A DNA stretch of 43,072 nt from contig JAIMKV010000042.1 in NCBI GenBank assembly GCA_020692205.1, positions 1-43,072 on the forward strand. Reading direction: 5' to 3'. The notes under the pieces are model-generated. The model made no database searches and was not told where the DNA came from. It saw only the letters and a list, made by a program, of their open reading frames with translations. Made by a program: the position numbers and the translations under genes. Source of the DNA: Myxosarcina sp. GA_180221_E-2-1-MAG-40_15 (GTDB taxonomy: Bacteria; Cyanobacteriota; Cyanobacteriia; Cyanobacteriales; Xenococcaceae). This document shows positions 32,081 through 39,960 of the stretch, in pieces (position 1 is the first letter of the stretch; every line of letters begins with the position of its first letter).

Positions 32081-32699
32081 TAACTCAACTAACTATTTCA
32101 ACCTGTTGGTAAATGTAGATTTTTTTGAGGCCAAGCATGGCTTTCAATAGGTTAATACTTGCTAGATCTTGTTACTCAGTAAAATCAACTATTAGTTCGA
32201 TAGCTTACCTATGACTCAGCTAAAAAGGTACATAGACAAAGCTTTTAAAGCATTATAAATGGTAATTGTTAAACGTTTTGATAAAGTTAAGATAAGCAAA
32301 TAAACTAATAAAATTATGATTAACTATATTTGGTGATTTTACTGGACACAGCTTCAAAGCCACGTGTAGCAAAAGTTCTAGCTTTAATCCTTGCTGAGTT
32401 ATCCACTACTGCCAATCGTTAATTAATTCTACTCAAACCTTTTAGTATCAAACAAATTAGCGTTTTAAAGATGCTTTAATGCTTCTTTTTAATAGTTCTA
32501 TAAAGCAAATAAAACTCATAGATATTTTTAACTAAAAGCGTTTATAATGACAATTAAGAAATAAAGTAATTCTACTAGGTTGTTTGACCAAGAATATAGT
32601 AAAGTCGATTGATAAACTTGCCGCTGAATAAGCATTTTTAGCTGGTTTAGGTCGTCTGCGGATTATGGATTTTTGTGTGTTTTGTGGTATCCTTCATTG
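32081..32699. other. AT-rich gap without recognisable genes
   Basis: No coding frame with a start or convincing composition is visible on either strand. The 620 bases are AT-rich, lack the repeats seen elsewhere and end in a strong terminator on the plus strand that has no gene in front of it. An unannotated small RNA is possible. Confidence 0.5.
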
Positions 32700-32733
32700 T
32701 CCCACGCTCAATTAATTGAGCAGTGGGATTTTT
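32700..32733 (+). terminator. Intrinsic terminator with 16-bp inner palindrome
   Basis: TCCCAC pairs with GTGGGA, flanking the perfect palindrome GCTCAATTAATTGAGC with a single bulged A, and is followed by five Ts. It is on the plus strand, and there is no plus-strand CDS for 2.4 kb upstream, so it most likely ends a non-coding transcript. The dyad would also work weakly in the other direction for nothing obvious. Confidence 0.75.
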
Positions 32734-32896
32734 CATTTTTCTGGCTAGCAATTCCATGCTGTTTCCTAAGAAATAAAGATCGGATAGTTGTCGTTATTTC
32801 TGGTTGAAATCAATTCCATAACCAACAACAAACAAATCTTCTATCTCAACTAAATAATCGATTGTGACGAAGTCAGAGAGACTCCGCCTTAAGCAG

Positions 32897-33340
32897 CTAC
32901 CACTTTTTATAAGGTAAGAATTTACCACACATAACTATTTGAACGCGATCGCCTTGAGGATCTTCAACCTTTTCAACTTCTACCGAAAAGTCGATGGCAC
33001 TCATAATGCCATCACCAAATTTCTCGTGAATTACGGCTTTGATTGGCATGCCGTATACCTGCATAATTTCATAAAAACGGTAAATTAATGGATCTGTCGG
33101 AATTTGAGGCTCAAGCGAACCTTTTAAGGGTGGAATGGTTAAAGGTTCAGCCATTGATTCGGGTAAACCCAAGGTGGTGACAATTTTAATGGCTTCTTCG
33201 ATGCTGGCACTAGCTTGACGATAGATTACTGAGGCGATCCAGGTTTCATCTAGTCCAACTGCTTGTTCCAAATCTTCAAAGGTTATTCCCTTGGCTTTTT
33301 TGGCAGCTAATAATTGTTTAGTAATTTCCGAAATTGCCAT
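32897..33340 (-). CDS. cynS: Cyanate hydratase (cyanase)
   Basis: A 147-residue cyanase that converts cyanate plus bicarbonate to ammonia and CO2 as a decamer. The N-terminal helical (POU-like) domain and the C-terminal catalytic domain are complete. The catalytic residues follow the E. coli pattern of Arg96-Glu99-Ser122, with the same spacing here at Arg88, Glu91 and Ser114 ([12 protein letters not shown], then [10 protein letters not shown]). Unlike in marine picocyanobacteria there are no cynABD transporter genes next to it. It is divergent from the sensor kinase gene with about 200 bases between, and an upstream frame at 33307-33504 is not a gene. Confidence 0.97.
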   Translation of the reverse strand: MAISEITKQLLAAKKAKGITFEDLEQAVGLDETWIASVIYRQASASIEEAIKIVTTLGLPESMAEPLTIPPLKGSLEPQIPTDPLIYRFYEIMQVYGMPIKAVIHEKFGDGIMSAIDFSVEVEKVEDPQGDRVQIVMCGKFLPYKKW

Positions 33341-33541
33341 AATTCTTGCTCCTGATTAAAATTAATTGAACTCTCTGTTTCACAATCTTGATTATACGGA
33401 TCGAAGATTGACTCCACAAGAATCTGTAATAGCAGCAGCTTCAATGGATAGTTATTATGAGTATGTGACAAAATTATTTCACTATTACGAGTAAGATAAA
33501 ACAAAGCTAACTATAAGTGCGATCGCGTTATCTTTTTATCA

Positions 33542-34900
33542 GTGATCTTTATTGATGTGAAAAATCGACTTTTTGCGCGATCTCGCTGGCGATTAGCTAG
33601 CTGGTATGGAGCTATACTAAGCATAATTTTATCAATCTGTGCTTTAGGAGTCTATGAAGCAGTTGACCATGCTCATCGAATCACCATTGATCAAGAGTTG
33701 GAATCGGTAGCAGGGACTCTTCATGACAGTCTGTTATCTGTTCTCAAACAACCAGGAGAACTTGAACCAGCAGTCCAGGAATTATTACCCAATACCTGTC
33801 TCGTCGAAACAGACTGTTACCAATCAGATCGTTTCCAATCGTTGAGATTAGGAGTAATTGGACAAGATAAATATTATTTACGTCTATTCAATTTATCTCA
33901 AGATTTGATCGCCGTAGCAGGAATACAGCCGAAACTAACTCAAGTTTTTAGTCAACAGCAGTGGGAAACCCTAACCAATACTGAAAATACTCGCTATCGA
34001 CAAATTTCGTTTCTTTTACACACTCAACAAGGTCAAAACTGGGGTTATATTCAGGTTGGCAGAAGTCTCCAAGATGTCGATCGCTATATCGCTAATGTCA
34101 GGTGGATCTTACTATTGGGAGTGCCTTTAGTGGTGTTATTGGTAATAGCTGCTAGCTGGTGGTTGTCAGGATTGGCTATCCGACCTATTTATCAAGCTTA
34201 TCGGCAAATGCAGCAGTTTACTGCCGATGCAGCCCACGAATTGAGAACTCCTTTAGCGGCGATTCAAGCGACCGCCCAATCTAATCTGATGCTGCCTACT
34301 TTATCTGAAAAGCAGGCAAAAGATACTTTAAAAACTATCCTACGGCAAAACAAGCGGTTAACCTATTTGGTGGCAGATTTATTAACTTTATGCCGTATTG
34401 ATCAGGACACGTCGCGTAACACTTCTAATCAAAAGCCAGAAAAAATTGCTTTGACAAACCTAATTATTGAAGTAGAAGCGGAATTGGCAGCTTTAGCAAT
34501 GGCTGCGGAAATTGAGCTGACTTCTCAAATTAAAGTATCGCAACCTATAATAGTTTTAGGCGATCGCCAACAACTATATCGTTTGATGATTAATTTAGTT
34601 ACTAATGCCATTCAATATACTCCTACTGGAGGCAATGTAATCTTAACTCTCGCCGAGGAAGAGCGCAATGCAGTAATTTGCGTCCAAGATACGGGTATTG
34701 GGATCGCCAAAACAGAACAAAAGCGCGTCTTTGATCGCTTTTATCGTGTAGATCAGGCTCGTTCTAGAAGTAAAGGTGGTGCTGGATTAGGACTGGCTAT
34801 TGCTCGGGCGATCGCTGTAGCTCATTATGGTCGTCTGGAACTACAAAGTGAGATTGGCAAAGGAAGCATCTTTATACTCAAACTGCCCCTAAGTCATTAA
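33542..34900 (+). CDS. RppB-like membrane sensor histidine kinase
   Basis: A 452-residue kinase with TM helices at about 22-40 and 187-209 that bound a 145-residue periplasmic sensor region. Then follow a HAMP-like linker (AIRPIYQAYRQMQQFTADAA), HisKA with His232 (AHELRTP), and HATPase with N box NLVTNAIQYTP, DTGIGI, and GGAGLGLAIARAI. The layout matches cyanobacterial RppB/NrsS kinases, which respond to redox or nickel. The usual response regulator partner is not adjacent; instead a ZiaR-like repressor follows after 92 bases. The start is uncertain: GTG at 33542 fits the frame, and GTG at 33557 is also possible. Confidence 0.8.
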   Translation: MIFIDVKNRLFARSRWRLASWYGAILSIILSICALGVYEAVDHAHRITIDQELESVAGTLHDSLLSVLKQPGELEPAVQELLPNTCLVETDCYQSDRFQSLRLGVIGQDKYYLRLFNLSQDLIAVAGIQPKLTQVFSQQQWETLTNTENTRYRQISFLLHTQQGQNWGYIQVGRSLQDVDRYIANVRWILLLGVPLVVLLVIAASWWLSGLAIRPIYQAYRQMQQFTADAAHELRTPLAAIQATAQSNLMLPTLSEKQAKDTLKTILRQNKRLTYLVADLLTLCRIDQDTSRNTSNQKPEKIALTNLIIEVEAELAALAMAAEIELTSQIKVSQPIIVLGDRQQLYRLMINLVTNAIQYTPTGGNVILTLAEEERNAVICVQDTGIGIAKTEQKRVFDRFYRVDQARSRSKGGAGLGLAIARAIAVAHYGRLELQSEIGKGSIFILKLPLSH

Positions 34901-34919
34901 AAAAGTGTGTTTGTTCATC

Positions 34920-34956
34920 TGAATAGACATTCAGGCTTCAAATGAGTATCATTATC
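34920..34956 (+). promoter_or_regulatory. ArsR/SmtB-type operator and Fur-box-like site
   Basis: TGAATAGACATTCA at 34920-34933 matches the TGAA-N6-TTCA consensus of metal-sensing ArsR/SmtB repressors and extends to a perfect CTGAAT/ATTCAG dyad. At 34938-34956 the reverse strand reads GATAATGATACTCATT, which matches the first 16 bases of the Fur box consensus at 15 positions but not the last three. Both lie 40-75 bases before the repressor start. Autoregulation is likely; Fur control is only suggested. Confidence 0.6.
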
Positions 34957-34992
34957 ATAGAAGTAAACTAAGAGGGTTTTAGAATCGATAAA

Positions 34993-35391
34993 ATGAGTAA
35001 AGTGGAATCAGATCAGCATCAGCAAACCTTTTTAGAATCCGATGCGCCCAGTTGTGATACTTCTCTAGTTCATCTAGAACAAGTGCGTCAAGTACAATCG
35101 CAAATCGTTACTACAGAAAAAGCGCAACAGATGGCGCAGTTTTTCGGTGCCATGGCAGATCCCCATCGGCTTAAACTTCTGTCGGCGCTTTTTAAAGCAG
35201 AACTTTGTGTCTGTGACTTGGCAGCAGTAGTTAAAATGAGTGAATCTGCCGTATCTCATCAATTACGTTTGTTACGCAACCTACGTTTGGTCAAACATCG
35301 TCGTGAAGGTCGTAATGTTTACTATAGTTTGGCAGATGCTCATATTGCTAATCTATATCGGGAAGTCGCCGAGCATTTAGACGAAATTTAA
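34993..35391 (+). CDS. ziaR: ZiaR/SmtB-like metal-sensing repressor
   Basis: A 132-residue ArsR-family metalloregulator. MADPHRLKLLSAL and the recognition helix SESAVSHQLRLLRNLRLV are standard. The metal sites of ZiaR/SmtB are complete: ELCVCDLA gives the alpha3 cysteines Cys72 and Cys74 (CxC as in ZiaR; SmtB has a single Cys), and the alpha5 site Asp115-x-His117-x10-His128-x2-Glu131 has exactly the SmtB spacing. Zn(II) sensing is therefore likely. The N-terminal 30 residues include His and Cys (HQQ, SCD) as in ZiaR. Its usual target, a ZiaA Zn-ATPase with a metal-binding domain, is not next to it; the ATPase 200 bases away is CoaT-type. The symbol is by motif. Confidence 0.85.
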   Translation: MSKVESDQHQQTFLESDAPSCDTSLVHLEQVRQVQSQIVTTEKAQQMAQFFGAMADPHRLKLLSALFKAELCVCDLAAVVKMSESAVSHQLRLLRNLRLVKHRREGRNVYYSLADAHIANLYREVAEHLDEI

Positions 35392-35438
35392 GTTATTTTT
35401 TGGTATGGCAGTCGAAGTAAAGGTTAGGACAATAAAAA

Positions 35439-35540
35439 TTGTATCTCGCGCCCTAAAGTTGTATCTAGCGCCCTAAAGGACTAGCTTTGCGTCGCAAAGG
35501 CATTTATCCCGCTTAGTTTGGGACAAAGACGCAAAGGGAC
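35439..35540. repeat. 20-bp tandem duplication and dispersed GACTAGC repeat
   Basis: TTGTATCTMGCGCCCTAAAG occurs twice in tandem (35439-35458 and 35459-35478) with one mismatch. A CTTTGCG/GCAAAG hairpin and a GGACTAGCTTTGCGTCG stretch follow; the latter recurs at about 18292 with few changes. It fills the space between the two convergent genes and may act as a bidirectional stop. Confidence 0.75.
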
Positions 35541-35599
35541 TAGGAGATGTCTTAATCTATCGTTCGATGGCTATAGCTATGATCTCAATAACTATTGTC

Positions 35600-37525
35600 T
35601 TATAGCAATAAACGTAGACCACTTAAAGTTACCAAGACTGTCGATCCTTCATGTCCAATTACCCCTAACGGCAGATTAATCTTACCTGTAAAGTTGGCGA
35701 TCAATAACAGGAAAATAAATGAAAGCGCAAAAGCAATATTTTGTTTGACAATCCGATTGGCACGACGACCAAGGCTAATTGCTTGAGATAATTTTTCTAA
35801 GCGATCGCTCATCAAGATTAGATCGGCAGTTTCCAAAGCGACATCATTTCCCGCACCACCCATAGCTATACCTACTGTTGCCATAGCCAGTGCCGGCGCG
35901 TCATTAACCCCATCTCCCACCATTGCCACATTTTGGTATTTTTGCTGTAGCTGTCGAATCACCGTCAATTTATCTTCTGGTAGAAGTTCAGCATAAACCA
36001 TTTCTATACCTAAGAACTGAGCAACACTATTAGCAGTAACTTGATTGTCTCCCGTAAGTAAAACTACTGGCTTAATACCTAAGTGTTTCAATTGTTTGAT
36101 CGACGCTGCTGCTTCTGGTCGAATCGTGTCAGCAACAGAGATTGAGCCTATAACCTTGGCAGCTTCAACCACCCAGACAACAGTTTTGCCTTCTTGTTCG
36201 AGACGATTATTTATCTGAACAAATTCGAGATTTAAATCAGGAATTGCTTGACGAATCAAAGCTATTTTTCCGACTACAACTGTTTTTCCCGCTACTTCCC
36301 CGACAATCCCCAACCCAGTTTTTGCTTGGACTTGACTAGCATTTTGCCACTTGAGGTTTTTTTGTCGAGCAGCTTGAGTAATTGCCTCGCCGATAGGATG
36401 TTCCGAACGAGATTCTAGGGCAGCAGCTAACTCTAAAACCCGATCGCTCTTTTGCCCTGCGGCTGGAACAATCTCTGCCACCTTTAATTTTCCTGTAGTC
36501 AGAGTACCAGTTTTATCAAAAGCGATCGCCTTGACTTTGGCGATCTTCTCCAACTGCGATCCATTCTTAAATAAAATTCCTGCCTTAGCACCACGAGCAA
36601 TTCCGGAGAGTAGAGTCGGCATAATTGCCGCCATTAAAGCGCAGGGAGAAGCTACGACTAAAAAGATTAAGGCTCGATAAATTGTTGTTTCCCAGTCCCA
36701 ATTTAATAACAACGGCGGTACAATTGCTAACAATAACCCAACCACCACAATAACTCGGGCATAGTTTCGCTCAAATCGTTCGATAAACTGCTGGGATGGG
36801 GGGGCTTCAGTTTGTGCTTGTTCTACTAATCGAATCACTCGTTGAATCAGACTGTTTTCTGGTGGTCGTTCTACTTTTAGTTTCAAAGCTCCATTACCGT
36901 TAAGTGTACCAGCAAAAACTTCGTCTCCAACCTGCTTATCTACGGGAATAGACTCTCCAGTAATCGACGCTTGATTAACATTTGTCCAACCTTCTAAAAT
37001 TAGGCCATCAACAGGTATTAGTTCTCCCGGTTTAACTAATACTAAATCTCCTACCTGCAAAAGCGCGATCGCCACTTCTTGTGGTTGTTCTTCGCGAATG
37101 ACTGTAGCCGTATTTGGCGCAGTTGCCATTAAAGAACGAATATTGCGCTCCGTGCGCTGCATGGCAATGCTTTCTAAAGCACCACTAACTGCAAAAATCA
37201 GAATCAGCATCCCCCCATCGATGATCAAATAATAGTCCCGTTGCCATAAACCTAAAATAGCTGCGCCTAAAGCCGCCACGATCATCAGTAGATCTACATC
37301 TAACTCTTTTTCTCTCAATAGAGTCGTCAATCCTTCTTTAGTGCTTTCATAACCACCAATTACATAACCGACTGGAAAAATCAATAAAGCAAGATTAATC
37401 CAACCCAAATGAAGACATAACCAACCCAAAAAGATGAGGACGGCACAAGCAGCAGCAGCTAAAGCGTTTGGGTATTTTAACAGTAGTCGGTAGCAAGAGA
37501 AATTAGCTAGATATCTTGAAGCCAT
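35600..37525 (-). CDS. coaT: Cobalt-type P1B ATPase CoaT
   Basis: A 641-residue P1B-type heavy-metal efflux ATPase. It has no N-terminal HMA domain, and its first residues already enter TM helices. ASITGESIPVD (actuator TGE), the TM6 motif SPC at 293-295 (VASPCALMAAIMP), DKTGT with the phosphorylated Asp337, an SEHPIGEA nucleotide motif, GDGVNDAPAL, and GHEGSTVLV in the last TM helix are all present. SPC with HEG(G/S)T is the signature of the P1B-4 group (CoaT-like, Co/Zn/Fe). The adjacent CoaR gene and operator support cobalt. It would pump metal out of the cytoplasm, guarding against cobalt excess in a B12-making cell. Confidence 0.9.
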   Translation of the reverse strand: MASRYLANFSCYRLLLKYPNALAAAACAVLIFLGWLCLHLGWINLALLIFPVGYVIGGYESTKEGLTTLLREKELDVDLLMIVAALGAAILGLWQRDYYLIIDGGMLILIFAVSGALESIAMQRTERNIRSLMATAPNTATVIREEQPQEVAIALLQVGDLVLVKPGELIPVDGLILEGWTNVNQASITGESIPVDKQVGDEVFAGTLNGNGALKLKVERPPENSLIQRVIRLVEQAQTEAPPSQQFIERFERNYARVIVVVGLLLAIVPPLLLNWDWETTIYRALIFLVVASPCALMAAIMPTLLSGIARGAKAGILFKNGSQLEKIAKVKAIAFDKTGTLTTGKLKVAEIVPAAGQKSDRVLELAAALESRSEHPIGEAITQAARQKNLKWQNASQVQAKTGLGIVGEVAGKTVVVGKIALIRQAIPDLNLEFVQINNRLEQEGKTVVWVVEAAKVIGSISVADTIRPEAAASIKQLKHLGIKPVVLLTGDNQVTANSVAQFLGIEMVYAELLPEDKLTVIRQLQQKYQNVAMVGDGVNDAPALAMATVGIAMGGAGNDVALETADLILMSDRLEKLSQAISLGRRANRIVKQNIAFALSFIFLLLIANFTGKINLPLGVIGHEGSTVLVTLSGLRLLL

Positions 37526-37552
37526 TGATTTAGCGAATCTAATTACTCTCTT

Positions 37553-37586
37553 AAAATAAACCTTGACATTAATGTTAAGGTCAAGG
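37553..37586 (-). promoter_or_regulatory. CoaR operator and MerR-type promoter of coaT
   Basis: A near-perfect 26-bp palindrome at 37561-37586 (CCTTGACATTAA, TG, TTAAGGTCAAGG; 11 of 12 pairs). On the minus strand TTGACC at 37579-37584 is a good -35, and TATTTT at 37553-37558 a -10 with exactly 20 bases between them. That spacer length, with the dyad placed inside it, is the hallmark of MerR-family promoters that need activator untwisting. The start codon of coaT follows 28 bases downstream. Confidence 0.8.
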
Positions 37587-37628
37587 AAATAAATCGCACT
37601 GTGCTAAAAATATTAACCACTGCCTTAA

Positions 37629-38747
37629 ATGTCTACTGAATACTTAACTATTAAAAAGCTTACGGAGAAAGTGGGAGGAGGAACAACTCCGCGAATGGTG
37701 CGCCACTATCATCAAATTGGCTTGTTGCCTGAAGCAATTAGATCGTCGAGCAACTATCGTCTCTATACCAAGAACCATGTCCAGTATCTACGATGGATTG
37801 TGGCACTCAAACAACAAGGATTTCAGTTAGAACATATTCGCAAGCTACTAGAAAATCAATTAGAATCAGGGAAAAAAGTTACGCCGATTGATCAACTACA
37901 GCAACATTACCATTTGATCATCAAACAAATAACGCGACTGCGACAAACCGCATCAGCTTTGGAAAGAGTATTAGGAGGCGATCGCTCTTGTCAAACTGTT
38001 CAAGCTGAAGTAATTGCCCAGATCAAGCTGCTGAATGCCGATCTGGTTCAATCTGAAGATGACCTCGATCCCATGGATTCTCTGTGGAAAGCGCTTGATG
38101 CTTCGACACTGGCTCACCCAGAAGCATTGGCAGAATCACTGCAAAATCTTCTCCCCGATTTGTCAGGGCGATCGGAAATTGAAGTAGACTTAATTTCTCA
38201 ACTGGTACTAGCCTGTGGAGATCTAAGTTTGGTACATTTTCTCCAAATTAGTCATACTGCGATCGCTGCGGCTCGTGAGGGGCTTAAATCTGGCTGTCAG
38301 ATAATTGGCGATGTTGCTGCGATCGCTGCGGCTTTAGATCATCCTCGACTTGCTCATCTCGGATGTCATGTCAATACTTTAATCGATAATCCGCATATTG
38401 CCAGTGCTGCCGAGGCAGAACAAGAATTTTGGCATAGTAAATTCTGGCAGGATGAATTACTCCACTTAAAACCTGGCTGTATTGTCGTTGTCGGATATGC
38501 TCCCTCTGTTTTATTGAGCATCTGTCAAGCCATCAAACATGGGCAACTGCAACCTGCCTTGATTATTGGAATGCCTATCGGTTTTAGTCATGCCCCTGCT
38601 GCTAAACGCCTCTTGATAGATTCTGGCGTGCCTTTCATTACTATTTCAGGAACTTTTGGCGGTGGACTACTAGCAGCAACTGCTTTAAATGCCATCGTCC
38701 AATCCACAATTGAAAAGCCAGACTGCCATTGTTACCTAAGTCAATAG
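37629..38747 (+). CDS. coaR: Cobalt-responsive MerR-CbiC regulator CoaR
   Basis: A 372-residue fusion. Residues about 5-75 are a MerR helix-turn-helix (TIKKLTEKVGGGTTPRMVRHYHQIGLLPE, NYRLYTKNHVQYLRWI), and a coiled coil follows to about 115. The rest (about 150-360) is precorrin-8X methylmutase (CbiC/CobH)-like, with ELVLACGDLS, GCQIIGDVAAIAAALDHPRL and GMPIGFSHAPAAKRLL. It ends in Cys366-His367-Cys368 (DCHCYLSQ), the terminal motif shown in Synechocystis CoaR to be needed for cobalt response. It activates coaT, which lies head to head 103 bases away, and the tetrapyrrole domain may sense a corrinoid intermediate. The start ATG at 37629 opens directly at the HTH domain. Confidence 0.93.
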   Translation: MSTEYLTIKKLTEKVGGGTTPRMVRHYHQIGLLPEAIRSSSNYRLYTKNHVQYLRWIVALKQQGFQLEHIRKLLENQLESGKKVTPIDQLQQHYHLIIKQITRLRQTASALERVLGGDRSCQTVQAEVIAQIKLLNADLVQSEDDLDPMDSLWKALDASTLAHPEALAESLQNLLPDLSGRSEIEVDLISQLVLACGDLSLVHFLQISHTAIAAAREGLKSGCQIIGDVAAIAAALDHPRLAHLGCHVNTLIDNPHIASAAEAEQEFWHSKFWQDELLHLKPGCIVVVGYAPSVLLSICQAIKHGQLQPALIIGMPIGFSHAPAAKRLLIDSGVPFITISGTFGGGLLAATALNAIVQSTIEKPDCHCYLSQ

Positions 38748-38753
38748 GATTTG

Positions 38754-38779
38754 GTATGAAGTATGAAGTATGAAGTATA
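38754..38779. repeat. Heptamer GTATGAA, nearly four units
   Basis: GTATGAA occurs three times head to tail with a partial fourth (GTATAA). It is the same size class as the STRR arrays, but a different unit from those in the defence island. Confidence 0.85.
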
Positions 38780-38813
38780 AAAAAATTATCATTCGTGAAT
38801 CATAGGGTTGAAG

Positions 38814-39530
38814 CTACTCTGAAGATAGCAAACGAGACACAATTAAAGTTTTTTTTAATTCTCTGATTAATTTTTCCCCTTGATGTTGATAGAGAGGAAC
38901 AGGAAGAGTTTGAGGCAAATTGTTCATAGTTTTTCTCGCTATAGCTAAGTTACAGCCTGTAACTCTGGCGATCGCATTTGCTCCTTCAAAAATAGCATCG
39001 GCAGTTAATGCTTGCATTACTTCAATGTGCCATCGTTTAGCTTGTAGATTTAATTCTCCTCGTTCGATGCGACGCAATCCATCAATAGTTGATCAAACAA
39101 CTAAGCGATCGCACCAACTATCATTAGCTGTAATCAAACGTTGGTATACTTGCCAAGTCTGCCCATCTAGATCGAAAAATCCTAAAACTTCTGTGCCTAA
39201 AGCTGCCAGAGTAAAAGCAGAGGTAGATAATTCTGTCGGATCAAAGGCAATAAAATTACCCAATCGCTGAAACAACAGGTTATTTAAGTTCTCTTTGCCT
39301 GAACGCAACACCAAACGAGTCCGAGGATTTAGCTGACGTATCGCGATCGCTGTTTCTATATTTACCCGTTCTTCGGTAGTGACAATCAGTGCCGCGCGAC
39401 AGTTGTGGATTTTAGCTCGATGCAAAACATCGTTATGACGACAATCTCCAATGATGATTTCTGCTAATAAATCTGGCAAAGATTCAATATCCCAACTAGC
39501 TGGAATATGTTGTTCGATCGCAACTATTAC
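38814..39530 (-). pseudogene. TrkA-N (RCK) potassium-channel remnant with in-frame TGA
   Basis: In one frame the minus strand reads VIVAIEQHIPASW, LAEIIIGDCRHNDVLHRAKIHNCRAALIVTTEERVNIETAIAIRQLNPRTRLVLRSG, then AFDPTELSTSAFTLAALG and SWCDRLVV. This matches the NAD-binding RCK/TrkA-N region of large cyanobacterial K+ channels. TGA at 39093-39095 interrupts it. The same frame goes on for 92 codons with GEL-N-Q and an unrelated-looking conserved segment (ADAIFEGANAIARVTGCNLAIARKTMNNLPQTL) that I cannot name. The 5' part is lost at a repeat boundary near 39526-39545, where no start codon exists. It is broken at least twice. Confidence 0.7.
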
Positions 39531-39598
39531 AAATGATTGTACTTAATTGTATTTGCACACCACGGTAATTTTTCTCAAACTTAGCGATCGCTTAAAAA
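39526..39598. repeat. Direct repeat, left copy (73 bp)
   Basis: It matches 39870-39941 with three substitutions and one single-base indel, same orientation, starting ATTACAAATGATT and ending in the TTAGCGATC-type HIP1 region. The trkA coding homology ends within it, so the repeat lies at the break. Confidence 0.9.
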
Positions 39599-39617
39599 AT
39601 ATGAAAAATGTTCTCAC

Positions 39618-39722
39618 ATGGAAAGACCTGAAAAAGATGGCTATATAACGTTTAGAGATGGAGAGCCTGTAAAAGTGGAAAATGGTATCCCCATCTACAT
39701 GCCAAAAAGCACAAGGTTCTAA
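39618..39722 (+). CDS. Possible small protein, 34 aa
   Basis: ATG to TAA with a well-balanced composition: MERPEKDGYITFRDGEPVKV at the start and YMPKSTRF at the end. It has no ribosome binding site of note and no neighbour on its strand. It lies between the two copies of the 72-bp repeat. It may be a real microprotein, the 3' end of a lost gene, or chance. An even smaller frame with an AAGGAG at 39788-39793 (ATG 39807, 12 codons, ending in two Cys) is nearby. Confidence 0.25.
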   Translation: MERPEKDGYITFRDGEPVKVENGIPIYMPKSTRF

Positions 39723-39869
39723 GAAGATGGTTCAACGAGACTGAACGATAACGCTAAATAAATCACTAAATCAATAACTTTTGAACGAAGGAGAGCTAAT
39801 TATTAAATGGGGAAGAAAATTAAAAAACAAAGGCAATGCTGTTAATGCAATTTAAATGCACAACAGCTT

Positions 39870-39941
39870 ATTACAAATGATTATACTTATTGTATTTGCA
39901 CACCACGGTAGTTTTTCTCAAACTTAGCGATCACTTAAAAA
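39870..39941. repeat. Direct repeat, right copy (72 bp)
   Basis: Partner of 39526-39598, 344 bases further on. The HIP1 site of the left copy (GCGATCGC) is GCGATCAC here. It lies downstream of the glutathione peroxidase stop codon, which is 20 bases away. Confidence 0.9.
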
Positions 39942-39960
39942 TCTCACAATCGACTAATAT

